Of a DNA stretch of 64,000 nt, positions 17,480 to 26,740 are shown one piece after another (the first letter of the stretch is position 1; each line of letters starts with the position of its first letter). This DNA is from CAG-170 sp022779365. GTDB lineage: Bacteria; Bacillota; Clostridia; Oscillospirales; Oscillospiraceae. The translations under genes and the position numbers were made by a program. The DNA is taken from NCBI GenBank assembly GCA_022779365.1, contig JALFSI010000050.1, positions 1-64,000 on the forward strand, in the 5' to 3' direction. The notes under the pieces are model-generated. The model was not told the origin of the DNA. It worked only from the letters and a program-made list of their open reading frames with translations, and did no database searches.

Positions 17480-18149
17480 AGCCGGACTCGGCTATACCTT
17501 TCAGGATCGGGAGCTGCTCAAAAACGCGCTGACGCACAGCTCCTACGCAAACGAGAACCGCGCGCAGGGCATCGCGGATAACGAGCGGCTGGAATTTCTG
17601 GGCGACTCCATCCTAGGCTTTGTGGTGGCGGAATATCTCTACCGCAATTTCCCGGGAAAGCCGGAGGGGGAGCTGACGCGGATGCGCGCCGACCTTGTGT
17701 GCGAGACGAATCTGGCGCGGCAGGCAAAGACCATCCGGCTGGGCGAGTTTCTGCTGCTGGGGCACGGCGAGGAGCAGAGCGGCGGACGCGAGCGCGCGAG
17801 CATCGTGTCCGACGCGGTGGAGTCCGTGATCGCTGCGGCGTATATGGACGGCGGCTTTTCCGCCGCGCGCGGCATCATCGACCGGCTCATCCTCGGCGAA
17901 AAGCCGAGCGGTAAGCTGCTCATCACCGATTTTAAGACCGAGCTTCAGGAACTGGTGCAGCGCAAAAAGGATCAGGTCATCCACTACGCGCTCACCGGCG
18001 AGACCGGTCCTGACCACGACAAGCAGTTCACCGTGGAGGTCTGCGTCAACGGCAAATGCGTCGGCAAGGGCATCGGCAGCAGCAAAAAGCGCGCCGAGCA
18101 GGACGCGGCGCACAAGGCTATCGCAGCGCTCTTCCCGGAGGCGTTATAG
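17463..18149 (+). CDS. rnc: Ribonuclease III
   Basis: A 228-residue double-strand-specific endoribonuclease that processes rRNA precursors and structured mRNAs. The signature ERLEFLGDS (41-49) carries the catalytic acidic residues, with a second acidic site in DAVESVIAAAYMDGG. A C-terminal dsRNA-binding domain (about 158-226) ends in KGIGSSKKRAEQDAAHKA. The start lies inside plsX (17-bp overlap), implying coupled translation. A terminator follows and smc has its own promoter, so the classical rnc-smc-ftsY cluster is split into two transcription units. Confidence 0.97.
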   Translation: MYQELEAGLGYTFQDRELLKNALTHSSYANENRAQGIADNERLEFLGDSILGFVVAEYLYRNFPGKPEGELTRMRADLVCETNLARQAKTIRLGEFLLLGHGEEQSGGRERASIVSDAVESVIAAAYMDGGFSAARGIIDRLILGEKPSGKLLITDFKTELQELVQRKKDQVIHYALTGETGPDHDKQFTVEVCVNGKCVGKGIGSSKKRAEQDAAHKAIAALFPEAL

Positions 18150-18157
18150 AATGATGG

Positions 18158-18184
18158 GCGTCTGCCGTAAGGCAGGCGCTCTTT
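18158..18184 (+). terminator. Terminator after rnc
   Basis: GCGTCTGCC (18158-18166) pairs with GGCAGGCGC (18171-18179, one G-T pair) over GTAA; TCTTTT follows. Confidence 0.7.
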
Positions 18185-18209
18185 TCCTGCGCTTTTTAGG
18201 CGCGGCGGG

Positions 18210-18238
18210 TTGATATTTTTGCAGAAAACTGCTACAAT
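18210..18238 (+). promoter_or_regulatory. Sigma-A promoter of the smc operon
   Basis: TTGATA (18210-18215), 17-base spacer, TACAAT (18233-18238), 34 bases before the smc start. Confidence 0.7.
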
Positions 18239-18271
18239 ATACGGAACTATTGATAATGGAGAGGTATCCGC

Positions 18272-21200
18272 GTGTATCTGAAATCACTCGAGATCCAGGG
18301 CTTCAAATCGTTCCCTGACAAAACCGTTTTGCAGTTCGGCAGCGACATCACGGCGATCGTCGGTCCGAACGGCAGCGGCAAATCCAATATCTCCGACGCG
18401 ATCAGCTGGGTGCTGGGCGAGCAGAGCTCGCGCGCGCTGCGCGGCGTCAAGATGGAGGATGTGATCTTCGGCGGCACGCAGAAGCGCGCGCCGGTCGGCT
18501 TTGCCGAGGCGACGCTGGTGCTGGATAATCAGGACGGCGCGCTGCGCATCGAAACGCCCGAGGTCAGCATCACCCGGCGCTACTATCGCTCCGGCGAGAG
18601 CGAATACTACATCAACCGCCAGTCCGCGCGTCTGCGTGATATTCACGAGCTGCTGATGGACACGGGTCTTGGGCGCGAGGGCTACTCCAACATCGGGCAG
18701 GGCAAGATCGACGAAATTTTGTCCCTGAAGAGCACCGACCGGCGCGAGGTCTTTGAAGAGGCAGCGGGTATCTCCAAGTGCCGCTACCGCAAGGCGGAGA
18801 CCGAGCGGCGGCTTGCCTCCACGGAGGATAATCTGCTGCGCATCGGCGATAAGATTTCGGAGCTGGAATTGCAGGTCGAGCCGCTGCGCGAGCAGGCGGA
18901 CAAGGCAAAAAAATACCTCGTCCTGCGCGACGAGCTGAAGGGCTTTGAAATTACCGTCTGGCTCGACAGTTTGGAGAAGCTGTCGGCGTCTGCAAAAAAG
19001 GCGGAGCAGGACTACGCCGCGGCGGCATTCGTGCTGGAGCAGGCGCACAGCGAGCTGAGCGCGCTTTACAGCGCGTCGGAGCAGCTTTCGCTGGAGCTCA
19101 ACCGGCAGGCGCTGCTGCTGGAGGAAAAGCACGAGGCAATCAACGCCTCCGAGCAGGAAAAGCAGAAGGCGGAGGCGGAGCTGTCTGTTTTGCAGGCGGG
19201 CATCGACAACCGCCGCGAAAATATTACGCGCATCCGCGCCGAGCTCTCCGAGCAGGAGGGGCGCAGCGGCGGTATTACGGAAAATATCGCCCAGCAGGAG
19301 AGCCGCCTGGCGCAGCTCCGGCAGGAGCTTGTCGGGCTGGACGCGTCGATCACGAACGCGCTGAATGAGAGCAAACAGCTTGCCGATTCCACCGGCGCGG
19401 CGGCGGACAAGCTGCTGGAGCGCCGGGCGCGGCAGTCGCTGCTGCAAAGCGAGGTGGCGCAGCACGACGCGCAGCTCGCGGCGGCGAGCGCCTCGATGGA
19501 CGAGGTGACGGAGCGCCGCAAGGCGCTGGAGGAGGATCACGCGGCGGCGGTCGGGCGGCAGGATGAGGTCGCGCGGCAGCTCATAGCGTGCCGCAAGGCG
19601 CTCTCTGCCGCGCAGGAAAATGTGACCTCCTGCCGCAACACCATCTCGGGCTATGAGCTGCGACTGAAAACGCAGCTTGACCGGCGGGACGGGCTGCAAA
19701 AGCAGGCTTCCGCCTTGCAGGTGGAGCTGGATACCGCGCGCTCGCGGCAGAGGATGCTGCGCGAGATGGAGCGCGATTACGAGGGCTTTTCCAAGGCGGT
19801 CAAGACCGTGATGCAGGAAGCCGCGCGCGGCGTGCTGCGCGGCGTGCATGGACCTGTTTCGTCGCTCCTGCGCACGGATGACGAGTACACCACCGCCATC
19901 GAGACCGCGCTGGGCGCGGCGATGCAGAACATCGTGGTGGACAGTGACGACGACGGCAAGGCGGGCATTCGGCTGTTAAGGCGCCTTGACGCGGGGCGCG
20001 CGACATTCCTGCCGCTGCGGGCGATCGGCGCCAAGCGCATCGGCGCGGGCGAATTTTCCGCGCAGCGCGGCTATGTGGGCGTTGCGTCGGAGCTGGTGCG
20101 GACGGACGCGAAATACCGCGAGCTTGCCGAGCATCTGCTGGGTAGGACCATCATTGCCAAGACGCTGGACGACGCGGTCGCCATGGCGCGCGCCACCGGC
20201 AGCCGCACGAAGATCGTCACGCTGGACGGGCAGGTTTTGAACCCCGGCGGCAGCATGACGGGCGGCTCTGCGTCCAAGAGCGCGGGCGTTTTGTCCCGCG
20301 CCAATCAGATCGCGGCGCTGCAAACGAGCATCGAGCAGCTTACGGATAAACAGACGCAGCTTGCCGCGCAGCTAGAACAGGCGTCCAGCGCGGCGGCAAA
20401 GACGGAATTTGAACTCAAAACGGTGCAGGGTCAGCTCCGCGAGGCGGAGGATGAGGCGCTGCGCCGCACGGAAGAAGAAAAGCAGGTGCGTGCGCTGGCG
20501 GACGCGCTGCACGAAAATCTGGAGGGCTACGAGGCAGAGCTTGCGCGCCTTGCCGGGCGCAGCAGCGCCGAGACGGCAAAGACCGAAACGCTGCAAAAGC
20601 TCCGCGCCGACGCGCAGCGGCAGGCGGACGCGCTCGCGTCCGAGATCGCCGTGCTGGAGCAGGGGCAGACCGAGCTTTCCGAGCAGGGAAGCGCGCTCGC
20701 CGAGCGCATTGCGTCACTGCGGATGGACGCTGCGTCCCGGCAGGCAGAGCAGCAGAGCGCGCAGGAGCAGATCACGCAGCTCGCCGCCCTGCGCGACGCG
20801 ATGCAGGGTGACCGCGCGCAGAAGCAGGCGCTGCTGGCTGATTATGAGCAGCAGATCGCCGACATCACCGCGCGGCGCGAGGCGCAGCTTCGTGAGATCG
20901 AGCGGCTGGACGCGCAGACGCAGCAGCGCCGCGAGGCATTAAAGGCTGCGGCGGACGCGCGCGCCGCCATCGAGGCAAAGCGCAACAAGACCGAAAAGGA
21001 CGCGCAGGAGAAAAACCAGACCATTTTGCAGATGGAGCGCGAATCGGCGCGTCTGGAACAGAAAAAGGCAACGAGCGAATTAGAAGAAAAGCAGCTCATC
21101 GACAGGCTTTGGGACACCTACGAGCTGACGCCCACCACGGCGGCGGAGCACCGCATCGAGATCGAAAGCGCGGCGAGCGCCAATAAGCGCATCGGCGAGC

Positions 21201-21844
21201 TGCGGCGCAAAATTTCCGCCCTCGGTACGCCGAACCTCGGCGCGATCGACGAGTACGAGCGCGTGAACGAGCGCTATGAATACCTTACTGGGCAGCGCGA
21301 CGATGTGCTGCACGCGCGGTCGGAGCTGGAGACCATCATCCGCGACATCACCGGCGAGATGACGGAGATCTTTGTGCGGGAGTTTGGGCGCATCAACGAA
21401 TATTTCGGCAAAACATTCACAGAAATGTTCGGCGGCGGCAAGGGCGAGCTGGTGCTGGAGGACTCGTCGCAGCCGCTGGAGTGCGGCATTGAGATTCGGG
21501 TGCAGCCGCCCGGAAAGCAGCTCAAAACGATCACGCTGCTCTCCGGCGGAGAAAAGGCGTTCGTTGCCATCGCGCTGTATTTTGCGATTTTGAAGGTGCG
21601 CCCCACGCCGTTTTGTATGCTCGACGAGATCGACGCCGCGCTGGACGACCGCAACGTGGAGCGCTTTGCGCTTTATCTGCGTAACCTCTGCGAAAAGACG
21701 CAGTTCATCGTCATCACGCACCGGCGCGGCACGATGGAGGCATCCGATATGCTCTACGGCGTGACCATGCAGGAGCAGGGCATTTCCAAGATTCTGCACA
21801 TCCGGCTGGACGAGATCGAAAAGCAGCTCGGCATTACAAATTAA
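18272..21844 (+). CDS. smc: Chromosome segregation protein SMC
   Basis: A 1,190-residue SMC ATPase that compacts and segregates the chromosome with ScpA/ScpB. Walker A GPNGSGKS is at residues 31-38. Two long coiled-coil arms (about 170-500 and 660-1010) flank a hinge domain (about 515-640). The ABC signature LSGGEKA (near 1090) and Walker B MLDEIDAALD (near 1117) complete the C-terminal head. The start is GTG 18272 with GAGAGG six bases upstream. It is first in a run continuing ftsY-rdgB-yhbY-nadD/yqeK-LCP-rsfS with short or overlapping junctions. I found no GGCC tetranucleotide in this 3.6-kb gene. Confidence 0.98.
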   Translation: MYLKSLEIQGFKSFPDKTVLQFGSDITAIVGPNGSGKSNISDAISWVLGEQSSRALRGVKMEDVIFGGTQKRAPVGFAEATLVLDNQDGALRIETPEVSITRRYYRSGESEYYINRQSARLRDIHELLMDTGLGREGYSNIGQGKIDEILSLKSTDRREVFEEAAGISKCRYRKAETERRLASTEDNLLRIGDKISELELQVEPLREQADKAKKYLVLRDELKGFEITVWLDSLEKLSASAKKAEQDYAAAAFVLEQAHSELSALYSASEQLSLELNRQALLLEEKHEAINASEQEKQKAEAELSVLQAGIDNRRENITRIRAELSEQEGRSGGITENIAQQESRLAQLRQELVGLDASITNALNESKQLADSTGAAADKLLERRARQSLLQSEVAQHDAQLAAASASMDEVTERRKALEEDHAAAVGRQDEVARQLIACRKALSAAQENVTSCRNTISGYELRLKTQLDRRDGLQKQASALQVELDTARSRQRMLREMERDYEGFSKAVKTVMQEAARGVLRGVHGPVSSLLRTDDEYTTAIETALGAAMQNIVVDSDDDGKAGIRLLRRLDAGRATFLPLRAIGAKRIGAGEFSAQRGYVGVASELVRTDAKYRELAEHLLGRTIIAKTLDDAVAMARATGSRTKIVTLDGQVLNPGGSMTGGSASKSAGVLSRANQIAALQTSIEQLTDKQTQLAAQLEQASSAAAKTEFELKTVQGQLREAEDEALRRTEEEKQVRALADALHENLEGYEAELARLAGRSSAETAKTETLQKLRADAQRQADALASEIAVLEQGQTELSEQGSALAERIASLRMDAASRQAEQQSAQEQITQLAALRDAMQGDRAQKQALLADYEQQIADITARREAQLREIERLDAQTQQRREALKAAADARAAIEAKRNKTEKDAQEKNQTILQMERESARLEQKKATSELEEKQLIDRLWDTYELTPTTAAEHRIEIESAASANKRIGELRRKISALGTPNLGAIDEYERVNERYEYLTGQRDDVLHARSELETIIRDITGEMTEIFVREFGRINEYFGKTFTEMFGGGKGELVLEDSSQPLECGIEIRVQPPGKQLKTITLLSGGEKAFVAIALYFAILKVRPTPFCMLDEIDAALDDRNVERFALYLRNLCEKTQFIVITHRRGTMEASDMLYGVTMQEQGISKILHIRLDEIEKQLGITN

Positions 21845-21862
21845 CAGGCAGGAGATCAAGCT

Positions 21863-22753
21863 ATGGGTTTTTTTGAAAAGATCAAACAGGGACTCAGCCG
21901 CACGGCAAGCTCCATCGGCAGTGTTTTTACCGCCTCGGAGCTGGATGACGATTTTTACGACGAGCTGGAGGAGCGCCTGATCCTGGCGGACGTCGGCGTG
22001 GACGCGACCCAGCAGGCGACGCAGCGGCTGCGCGCGGTCGCCAAAGAGCGGAGGCTGAAAACCGCGGAGGACGCGCGCGGTGCGCTGCGCGAAATTCTCA
22101 CGCAGATGCTCTCGGTGGGCAGCAGCGAACTCAATATTGCGACGAAGCCGTCGGTCGTGCTCGTCATCGGCGTCAACGGCGTTGGCAAGACGACCAGCAT
22201 CGGCAAAATTGCGAATCATCTGCGCACGCAGGGCAAAAAGGTGCTGCTGTGCGCGGGCGATACGTTCCGCGCGGCGGCGGCGGATCAGCTCACGGTGTGG
22301 GCAGAGCGCGCGCACGCGGACATCATCAAGCAGGACGAGGGCGCAGACCCTGCGTCGGTCGTATTTGACGCTGTGGCGGCAGCCAAGGCGCGCGGCGCGG
22401 ATGTGATCCTGTGCGACACGGCGGGGCGGCTTCACAACAAGCAGAACCTCATGAATGAGCTCGGCAAAATTTCGCGCATTCTGGACCGCGAGCTGCCGCA
22501 GGCGTCCAAGGAGGTGCTGCTGGTGCTCGATGCGACCACGGGTCAGAATGGACTTATCCAAGCGCGCGAGTTCCAGCAGATCGCCGGTGTGACCGGCATC
22601 GTGCTGACGAAGCTCGACGGCACGGCAAAGGGCGGCATCGTCATCGCCGTGGCGAACAGCCTGCAAATTCCTGTGAAATACGTCGGCGTGGGCGAGCAGA
22701 TGGACGATCTGATGCCCTTTGACCCGGCGGCATTTGTGGAGGCGCTCGTATGA
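21863..22753 (+). CDS. ftsY: Signal recognition particle receptor FtsY
   Basis: A 296-residue SRP-receptor GTPase that docks ribosome-nascent chain-SRP complexes at the membrane. After a short basic/amphipathic N-terminus (GFFEKIKQGLSRTASS), suited to membrane contact, comes the NG domain. G1 is GVNGVGKTT (103-111), with GDTFRAAAADQL, DTAGR and TKLDG. The acidic A domain seen in E. coli is missing, as is usual in Gram-positive bacteria. It lies 18 bp after smc and overlaps rdgB by four bases. Confidence 0.97.
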   Translation: MGFFEKIKQGLSRTASSIGSVFTASELDDDFYDELEERLILADVGVDATQQATQRLRAVAKERRLKTAEDARGALREILTQMLSVGSSELNIATKPSVVLVIGVNGVGKTTSIGKIANHLRTQGKKVLLCAGDTFRAAAADQLTVWAERAHADIIKQDEGADPASVVFDAVAAAKARGADVILCDTAGRLHNKQNLMNELGKISRILDRELPQASKEVLLVLDATTGQNGLIQAREFQQIAGVTGIVLTKLDGTAKGGIVIAVANSLQIPVKYVGVGEQMDDLMPFDPAAFVEALV

Positions 22754-23349
22754 AGGTTGTGCTGGCAAGTCAGAATCCGCACAAGCTGGCGGAGATGCAG
22801 AAAATTCTCGGTACGCTCGGCATGGAGGTGCTTCTGGAGCGCGATGTGGGCGTAAACGTGGAGGTCGAGGAGACCGGCACGACGTTTGCCGAAAATTCGC
22901 TGCTGAAAGCGCAGGCAGTCTTTGATGCGACGCATCTTGCGACCGTGGCGGACGATTCCGGGCTGATGGTGGACGCGCTGGGCGGCGCGCCGGGGGTATA
23001 CTCCGCGCGCTATGGCGGACGGCACACCGACGCGGAGCGCATCGCGCTGCTGCTGGAAAACATGAAGGACGTGCCGGATGAACAGCGCACGGCGCAGTTC
23101 GCATGCGCGGTGACGTGCCTTATGCCGGACGGACGGAAGATCGCTGTGCAGGGCGTCTGCCCAGGCGTCATTCTGCGCGCGCCGCGCGGCGAGGGCGGCT
23201 TCGGCTACGACCCGGTATTTTATCTGCCGGAGCTCGGCAAAACGTTTGCGGAGCTGGCAGGCGAGGAGAAGAACCGTATTTCGCACCGCGGCAGAGCGCT
23301 GCGGGAATTTTGCAGAGTATATCGTGAGGAGAATCACCATGACGAGTAA
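22750..23349 (+). CDS. rdgB: dITP/XTP pyrophosphatase RdgB/HAM1
   Basis: A 199-residue house-cleaning pyrophosphatase that hydrolyses dITP, XTP and related non-canonical purine nucleotides to monophosphates. The N-terminal SQNPHKLAEM motif (residues ~6-15), TFAENSLLKAQA, the catalytic VADDSGL segment and GFGYDPVFY are all present. The start overlaps ftsY (ATGA) and the end overlaps yhbY by 11 bp. Length is typical. Confidence 0.95.
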   Translation: MKVVLASQNPHKLAEMQKILGTLGMEVLLERDVGVNVEVEETGTTFAENSLLKAQAVFDATHLATVADDSGLMVDALGGAPGVYSARYGGRHTDAERIALLLENMKDVPDEQRTAQFACAVTCLMPDGRKIAVQGVCPGVILRAPRGEGGFGYDPVFYLPELGKTFAELAGEEKNRISHRGRALREFCRVYREENHHDE

Positions 23350-23788
23350 GGAACGCGCGGAGCTGCGCGCACAGGCAAATACGCTCGACACCACGCTCAT
23401 TGTGGGCAAGGGCGGCGTATCGGAAACGCTTCTGGACGAAGCTGCGCGGCAGCTCGACGCGCGGGAGCTTGTGAAGGGGCGCGTGCTGGAGGCGTCGCTG
23501 CTGTCGGCGCGCGAGGCGTGCGACGCACTGTGCCAGGCACTCGGCGCGGAGGGTATTCAGGTCGTCGGGTCGAAATTCGTGATCTGGCGGTATTCTGAAA
23601 AGCTGGCACAGCAGAAAAAAGCCGCCGAGGCTGCCAAAAAGGCGGCGGTCAAAAAGGTGAACCCCGTCAAGACCGGCATCCGCACACGCCGTAAGGCTGC
23701 CAAGGCGGAGAAGGAGCGGCGGCAGAAATACTTCCACGATGCAGCCGTGCAGGCGGCGATCGAGCGGAGAAAAAGCAAGGAATCCTAA
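23339..23788 (+). CDS. yhbY: YhbY-type CRM-domain RNA-binding protein, long form
   Basis: A 149-residue protein. Residues 1-95 form a CRM/YhbY domain, with the GKGGVSETLLDEAARQL loop corresponding to the GxxG RNA-binding motif and EGIQVVGSKFVIWR near the end. YhbY associates with pre-50S ribosomal subunits. After the domain there is an unusual ~50-residue basic extension rich in Ala, Lys and Arg (AAEAAKKAAVKKVNPVK and later TRRKAAKAEKERRQK); ordinary YhbY is 95-100 residues. ATG 23339 is preferred because it follows GAGGAG and matches the family N-terminus; it lies inside the end of rdgB. Confidence 0.88.
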   Translation: MTSKERAELRAQANTLDTTLIVGKGGVSETLLDEAARQLDARELVKGRVLEASLLSAREACDALCQALGAEGIQVVGSKFVIWRYSEKLAQQKKAAEAAKKAAVKKVNPVKTGIRTRRKAAKAEKERRQKYFHDAAVQAAIERRKSKES

Positions 23789-23809
23789 TTTTTCGCAGGA
23801 GGGCGGCAT

Positions 23810-24997
23810 ATGGCGCGGATCGGCATTTTCGGCGGCAGCTTCAATCCGCCGCACAACGGGCATATCGAGGCGGCGCGGCAGTGTGTGGAAAGGCTTGCGC
23901 TCGACCGGCTCATTTTTGTGCCGGACGCGGCGCCGCCGCACAAAACTCTTGCCGACGGGTCGCCCTCGGCGCAGCAGCGCTATGAGATGGTGCGCCTTGC
24001 GGCGCGGGACGTTCCGCACGCGGAGGTCAGCGATTTAGAGCTTCAGCGCAGCGGAAAAAGCTACACGGTGGATACTTTGCGCCAGTTTCAGGCACAATAT
24101 CCCACGGACGAGCTGCTGCTGCTGATGGGGACGGATATGTTTTTGTCCTTTGAGGGCTGGCGCGAGCCGGACGAGATCGCGCGCATGGCGCAGCTCGTGT
24201 GTATGCACCGCCGCGAGGCGGGCGCGGCGCTGCGTGGTCAGCTCACGGAGCAGACGCAGCGACTGGAAGCGCTGGGCGCACGGGTCGTGATGGCGGAAAA
24301 TGACGCGCTGGAGCTGTCGTCCACCACGGTGCGGCGGATGCTGGTATTTGGCTGCGCGGAGCGGTATCTGCCGCCGGAGGTCCTGACGTATATCAAAACG
24401 AACGCGCTTTACGGCGTGGCAGAGCAGCGCCGCGATCTGCCGTTTGACGCGCTGCGCACGCAGAGCCTGCGGCTTCACGATGAAAAGCGCGTACCGCACG
24501 CCATCGGTACGAGCAATCTGGCTGCTGAGCTGGCGGAGCGCTATGGCGCGGATGCCGCGCTGTGCGCCCGGGCGGGCATCCTCCACGATGTGACGAAGGC
24601 GCTGCGCGCGCCGGAGCAGCTTGCGCTGTGCGGACACTTTCAAGTCGCGCTGACGCCGGAGGAGCGGGAAAATCCAAAGCTGCTGCACGCCATTACCGGC
24701 GCGGCGGTCGCGCGGGAGGTTTTTGGCGAGTGCGGCGAGGTCGTGCGCGCCATCCGCTGGCACACGACCGGGCGTGCGGATATGAGCGTGATGGAAAAAA
24801 TACTTTACATTGCCGATTACGCCGAGCCGACGCGCGATTTTCCGGGCGTGGAGCGCCTGCGCGCCACGCTGGCGCGGAGCCTTGACGAGGCAGTGCTGCT
24901 GGGACTCTCGATGACGATGGAGCAGCTCCGCCTGAAGGGGCAGACCGTCTGCCGTGACAGCCGGGCTGCGTATGACTTTTTACGGAAGAAAGGATAG
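23810..24997 (+). CDS. nadD: NadD-YqeK fusion: NaMN adenylyltransferase plus HD hydrolase
   Basis: A 395-residue fusion. Residues 1-205 are nicotinate-nucleotide adenylyltransferase NadD, with the nucleotidyltransferase motif GGSFNPPHNGH (8-18) and the late ELSSTTVRR motif; it makes NaAD in NAD synthesis. Residues about 220-395 are a YqeK-type HD-domain hydrolase, with the metal-binding AGILHDVTK, LLHAITGA, IRWHTTGR and YIADYAEPTRDF; Firmicutes YqeK cleaves diadenosine tetraphosphate. In Bacillus the two are separate adjacent genes; here no stop lies between them. The next genes (LCP, rsfS) keep the nadD-yqeK-rsfS order. Confidence 0.92.
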   Translation: MARIGIFGGSFNPPHNGHIEAARQCVERLALDRLIFVPDAAPPHKTLADGSPSAQQRYEMVRLAARDVPHAEVSDLELQRSGKSYTVDTLRQFQAQYPTDELLLLMGTDMFLSFEGWREPDEIARMAQLVCMHRREAGAALRGQLTEQTQRLEALGARVVMAENDALELSSTTVRRMLVFGCAERYLPPEVLTYIKTNALYGVAEQRRDLPFDALRTQSLRLHDEKRVPHAIGTSNLAAELAERYGADAALCARAGILHDVTKALRAPEQLALCGHFQVALTPEERENPKLLHAITGAAVAREVFGECGEVVRAIRWHTTGRADMSVMEKILYIADYAEPTRDFPGVERLRATLARSLDEAVLLGLSMTMEQLRLKGQTVCRDSRAAYDFLRKKG

Positions 24998-25009
24998 TTT
25001 AGCGTATCC

Positions 25010-26317
25010 ATGAAACTCTTCGGATCGAGAAAGAATGCGGAATTTGCCCGCAAAAAGCCGGAGCGGACCGGCAGAATGCCGCGATGGGCGCGGATCGTGC
25101 TCATCGTGTTCGCTGTGCTGGCGGCGTTGGTGCTGGGACTGCTCGCGTTCAAGCATTTTTATGTCCGCCCACCCCAAAAGGCTGACCCGCCAAGGCAGAC
25201 CGTGCGCGAGCTGCCGGTGGAGACCAAGCCGATGGAGGGTGCGGACGCTGACGCGGACGAGCCGCCGGAGGAGCCGGTCGAGACGGAGCAGCCGGTCAGC
25301 CATCTGGACGGCGTTTACAACATCCTGCTCGCCGGGACGGACGGCGACGGCTACCGCACCGACACCATCATCGTCGCCCACCTGGACGTGAACGAAAAGA
25401 AGGCGGCGCTGCTGAGCATCCCGCGCGATACGCCCATCGACACCGGCGGCAGTCTTGTCAAGATCAACTCGATCTACGCCGGCGGCAAGGGCGAGGGCAT
25501 GGAGCGGCTGGAGCGGACGCTGGCGCAGCTTCTGGGCTTTGAGATGGACGGCTATCTGCTCGTGGACCTGAACGCGTTCAAGGCGGCGGTGGATCTGGTC
25601 GGCGGCGTGGAATTTGACGTGCCGCAGGATATGTACTACGACGATCCGTCGCAGGATCTGCACATTGATCTCAAGGCGGGCAAGCAGCTTCTCGACGGCG
25701 AGCACGCCATGCAGCTCGTGCGCTTTCGCAAGGGCTATGCCTCGCAGGACATCCAGCGCACAAAGGTGCAGCAGGCGTTTTTGCTGGCGCTGATGGATCA
25801 GACCATCCGCGTGGAGAGCCTGACGAGGCTCAAGGAGTACGCCGAGATCTTTTCGACCTATGCCGTGACGGATATGAACGTCGGGAATCTTCTCTATTTT
25901 GCCGAGCAGCTCTCCAAATGTGACCGCGACGAGATCACGACCTACACCGCCGAGGGGCAGGGGATGATGATCCGCGGCGCGTCGTGCTACCCGCTGTTTG
26001 ACTGGAGCATCCTGTCGATCGTGAATGAAGCCTTCAATCCCTATGACACGCAGATCACGGCGGCGAATATCCACGTCATCACGCCGGAGCTGGCGGCGGA
26101 ATATCAGTGGGACTCCGAGCGCGCGCCCGCGCCTGCGGAGGAAGCCACGCCGGAAACGCCCGCAGATGGCGAAGCAGAAACACCGCCGGAGGAAACGGGC
26201 GACGGGGAAGAGCCTGCGGGATCGGAGGACACAGTCGAAGACCCGGACAAGACGGGCACGGAGGACACGCCGTCGGACGAGCTCTGGGATGAAAATACAG
26301 AAGTTATAGAAGAATGA
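25010..26317 (+). CDS. LytR-CpsA-Psr family cell-wall ligase
   Basis: A 435-residue membrane-anchored protein. A short basic cytoplasmic start is followed by one membrane helix (about residues 28-49, IVLIVFAVLAALVLGLLAF) and an acidic, Pro-rich linker. The extracellular LCP domain covers about 98-290 (NILLAGTDGDGYRTDTIIVA, LLSIPRDT, LVDLNAFKAAVDLVGGV, QLVRFRKGYASQDIQR). LCP enzymes move polymers such as teichoic acids from undecaprenyl-phosphate to peptidoglycan. The last ~80 residues form a Glu/Pro/Thr-rich disordered tail. The only ribosome-binding-like AAAGGA is 15 bases upstream and overlaps the nadD/yqeK stop, so initiation may be weak or coupled. Confidence 0.9.
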   Translation: MKLFGSRKNAEFARKKPERTGRMPRWARIVLIVFAVLAALVLGLLAFKHFYVRPPQKADPPRQTVRELPVETKPMEGADADADEPPEEPVETEQPVSHLDGVYNILLAGTDGDGYRTDTIIVAHLDVNEKKAALLSIPRDTPIDTGGSLVKINSIYAGGKGEGMERLERTLAQLLGFEMDGYLLVDLNAFKAAVDLVGGVEFDVPQDMYYDDPSQDLHIDLKAGKQLLDGEHAMQLVRFRKGYASQDIQRTKVQQAFLLALMDQTIRVESLTRLKEYAEIFSTYAVTDMNVGNLLYFAEQLSKCDRDEITTYTAEGQGMMIRGASCYPLFDWSILSIVNEAFNPYDTQITAANIHVITPELAAEYQWDSERAPAPAEEATPETPADGEAETPPEETGDGEEPAGSEDTVEDPDKTGTEDTPSDELWDENTEVIEE

Positions 26318-26326
26318 GGTAACAAT

Positions 26327-26689
26327 ATGATCTCTGCAAAGGAAGTCGCGGCGACCGCCGCAAGGGCACTGGATGAAAAGAAGGGGCTGGACCTCGCGCT
26401 GATCGAGATCACCGACATCTCCACGCTGGCAGATTATTTTCTGATCTGCACGGCGACGTCGAACACGCACGTCAAAACGCTGTGCGACGCCGTGGAGGAG
26501 GCGCTGGAGGCAAAGGGCGAGCAGGTGCTCAATCGCGAGGGTCACCGCAGCGGCACATGGGTGCTGCTGGATTTCGGCTGTCTCGTTGTGCACGTTTTCA
26601 CCGAGGAAGCGCGGGCATTTTACGATCTGGAGCGGCTGTGGCAGGACGGTAAGCGCTTGAGTCTCGCCTCCATCACTGGTGAGCACTGA
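26327..26689 (+). CDS. rsfS: Ribosome silencing factor RsfS
   Basis: A 120-residue RsfS/Iojap protein that binds L14 and blocks subunit joining when nutrients are scarce. Family features visible are the DISTLADYFLICTATSN strand-helix (about 31-48), the EGHRSGTWVLLDFG segment and the VHVFTEEARAFYDLERLW end. ATG 26327 follows GAGGT in a short 9-bp gap after the LCP gene, making it the last gene of the smc operon. A new promoter begins 16 bp past its stop. Confidence 0.96.
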   Translation: MISAKEVAATAARALDEKKGLDLALIEITDISTLADYFLICTATSNTHVKTLCDAVEEALEAKGEQVLNREGHRSGTWVLLDFGCLVVHVFTEEARAFYDLERLWQDGKRLSLASITGEH

Positions 26690-26705
26690 GATTTTTCGCG
26701 CACCC

Positions 26706-26734
26706 TTGACAAATCGCGCGCGGGAACGTAAAAT
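26706..26734 (+). promoter_or_regulatory. Sigma-A promoter of the leuS T-box unit
   Basis: TTGACA (26706-26711), 17-base spacer, TAAAAT (26729-26734), placing the start near 26741, ahead of the T-box leader. Confidence 0.8.
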
Positions 26735-26740
26735 AGCAAC

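Noticed and set aside
21080..23104. Long minus-strand frame across smc, ftsY and rdgB
   Set aside because: Same antisense effect of GC-rich codons; no ribosome binding site and no recognisable protein family.
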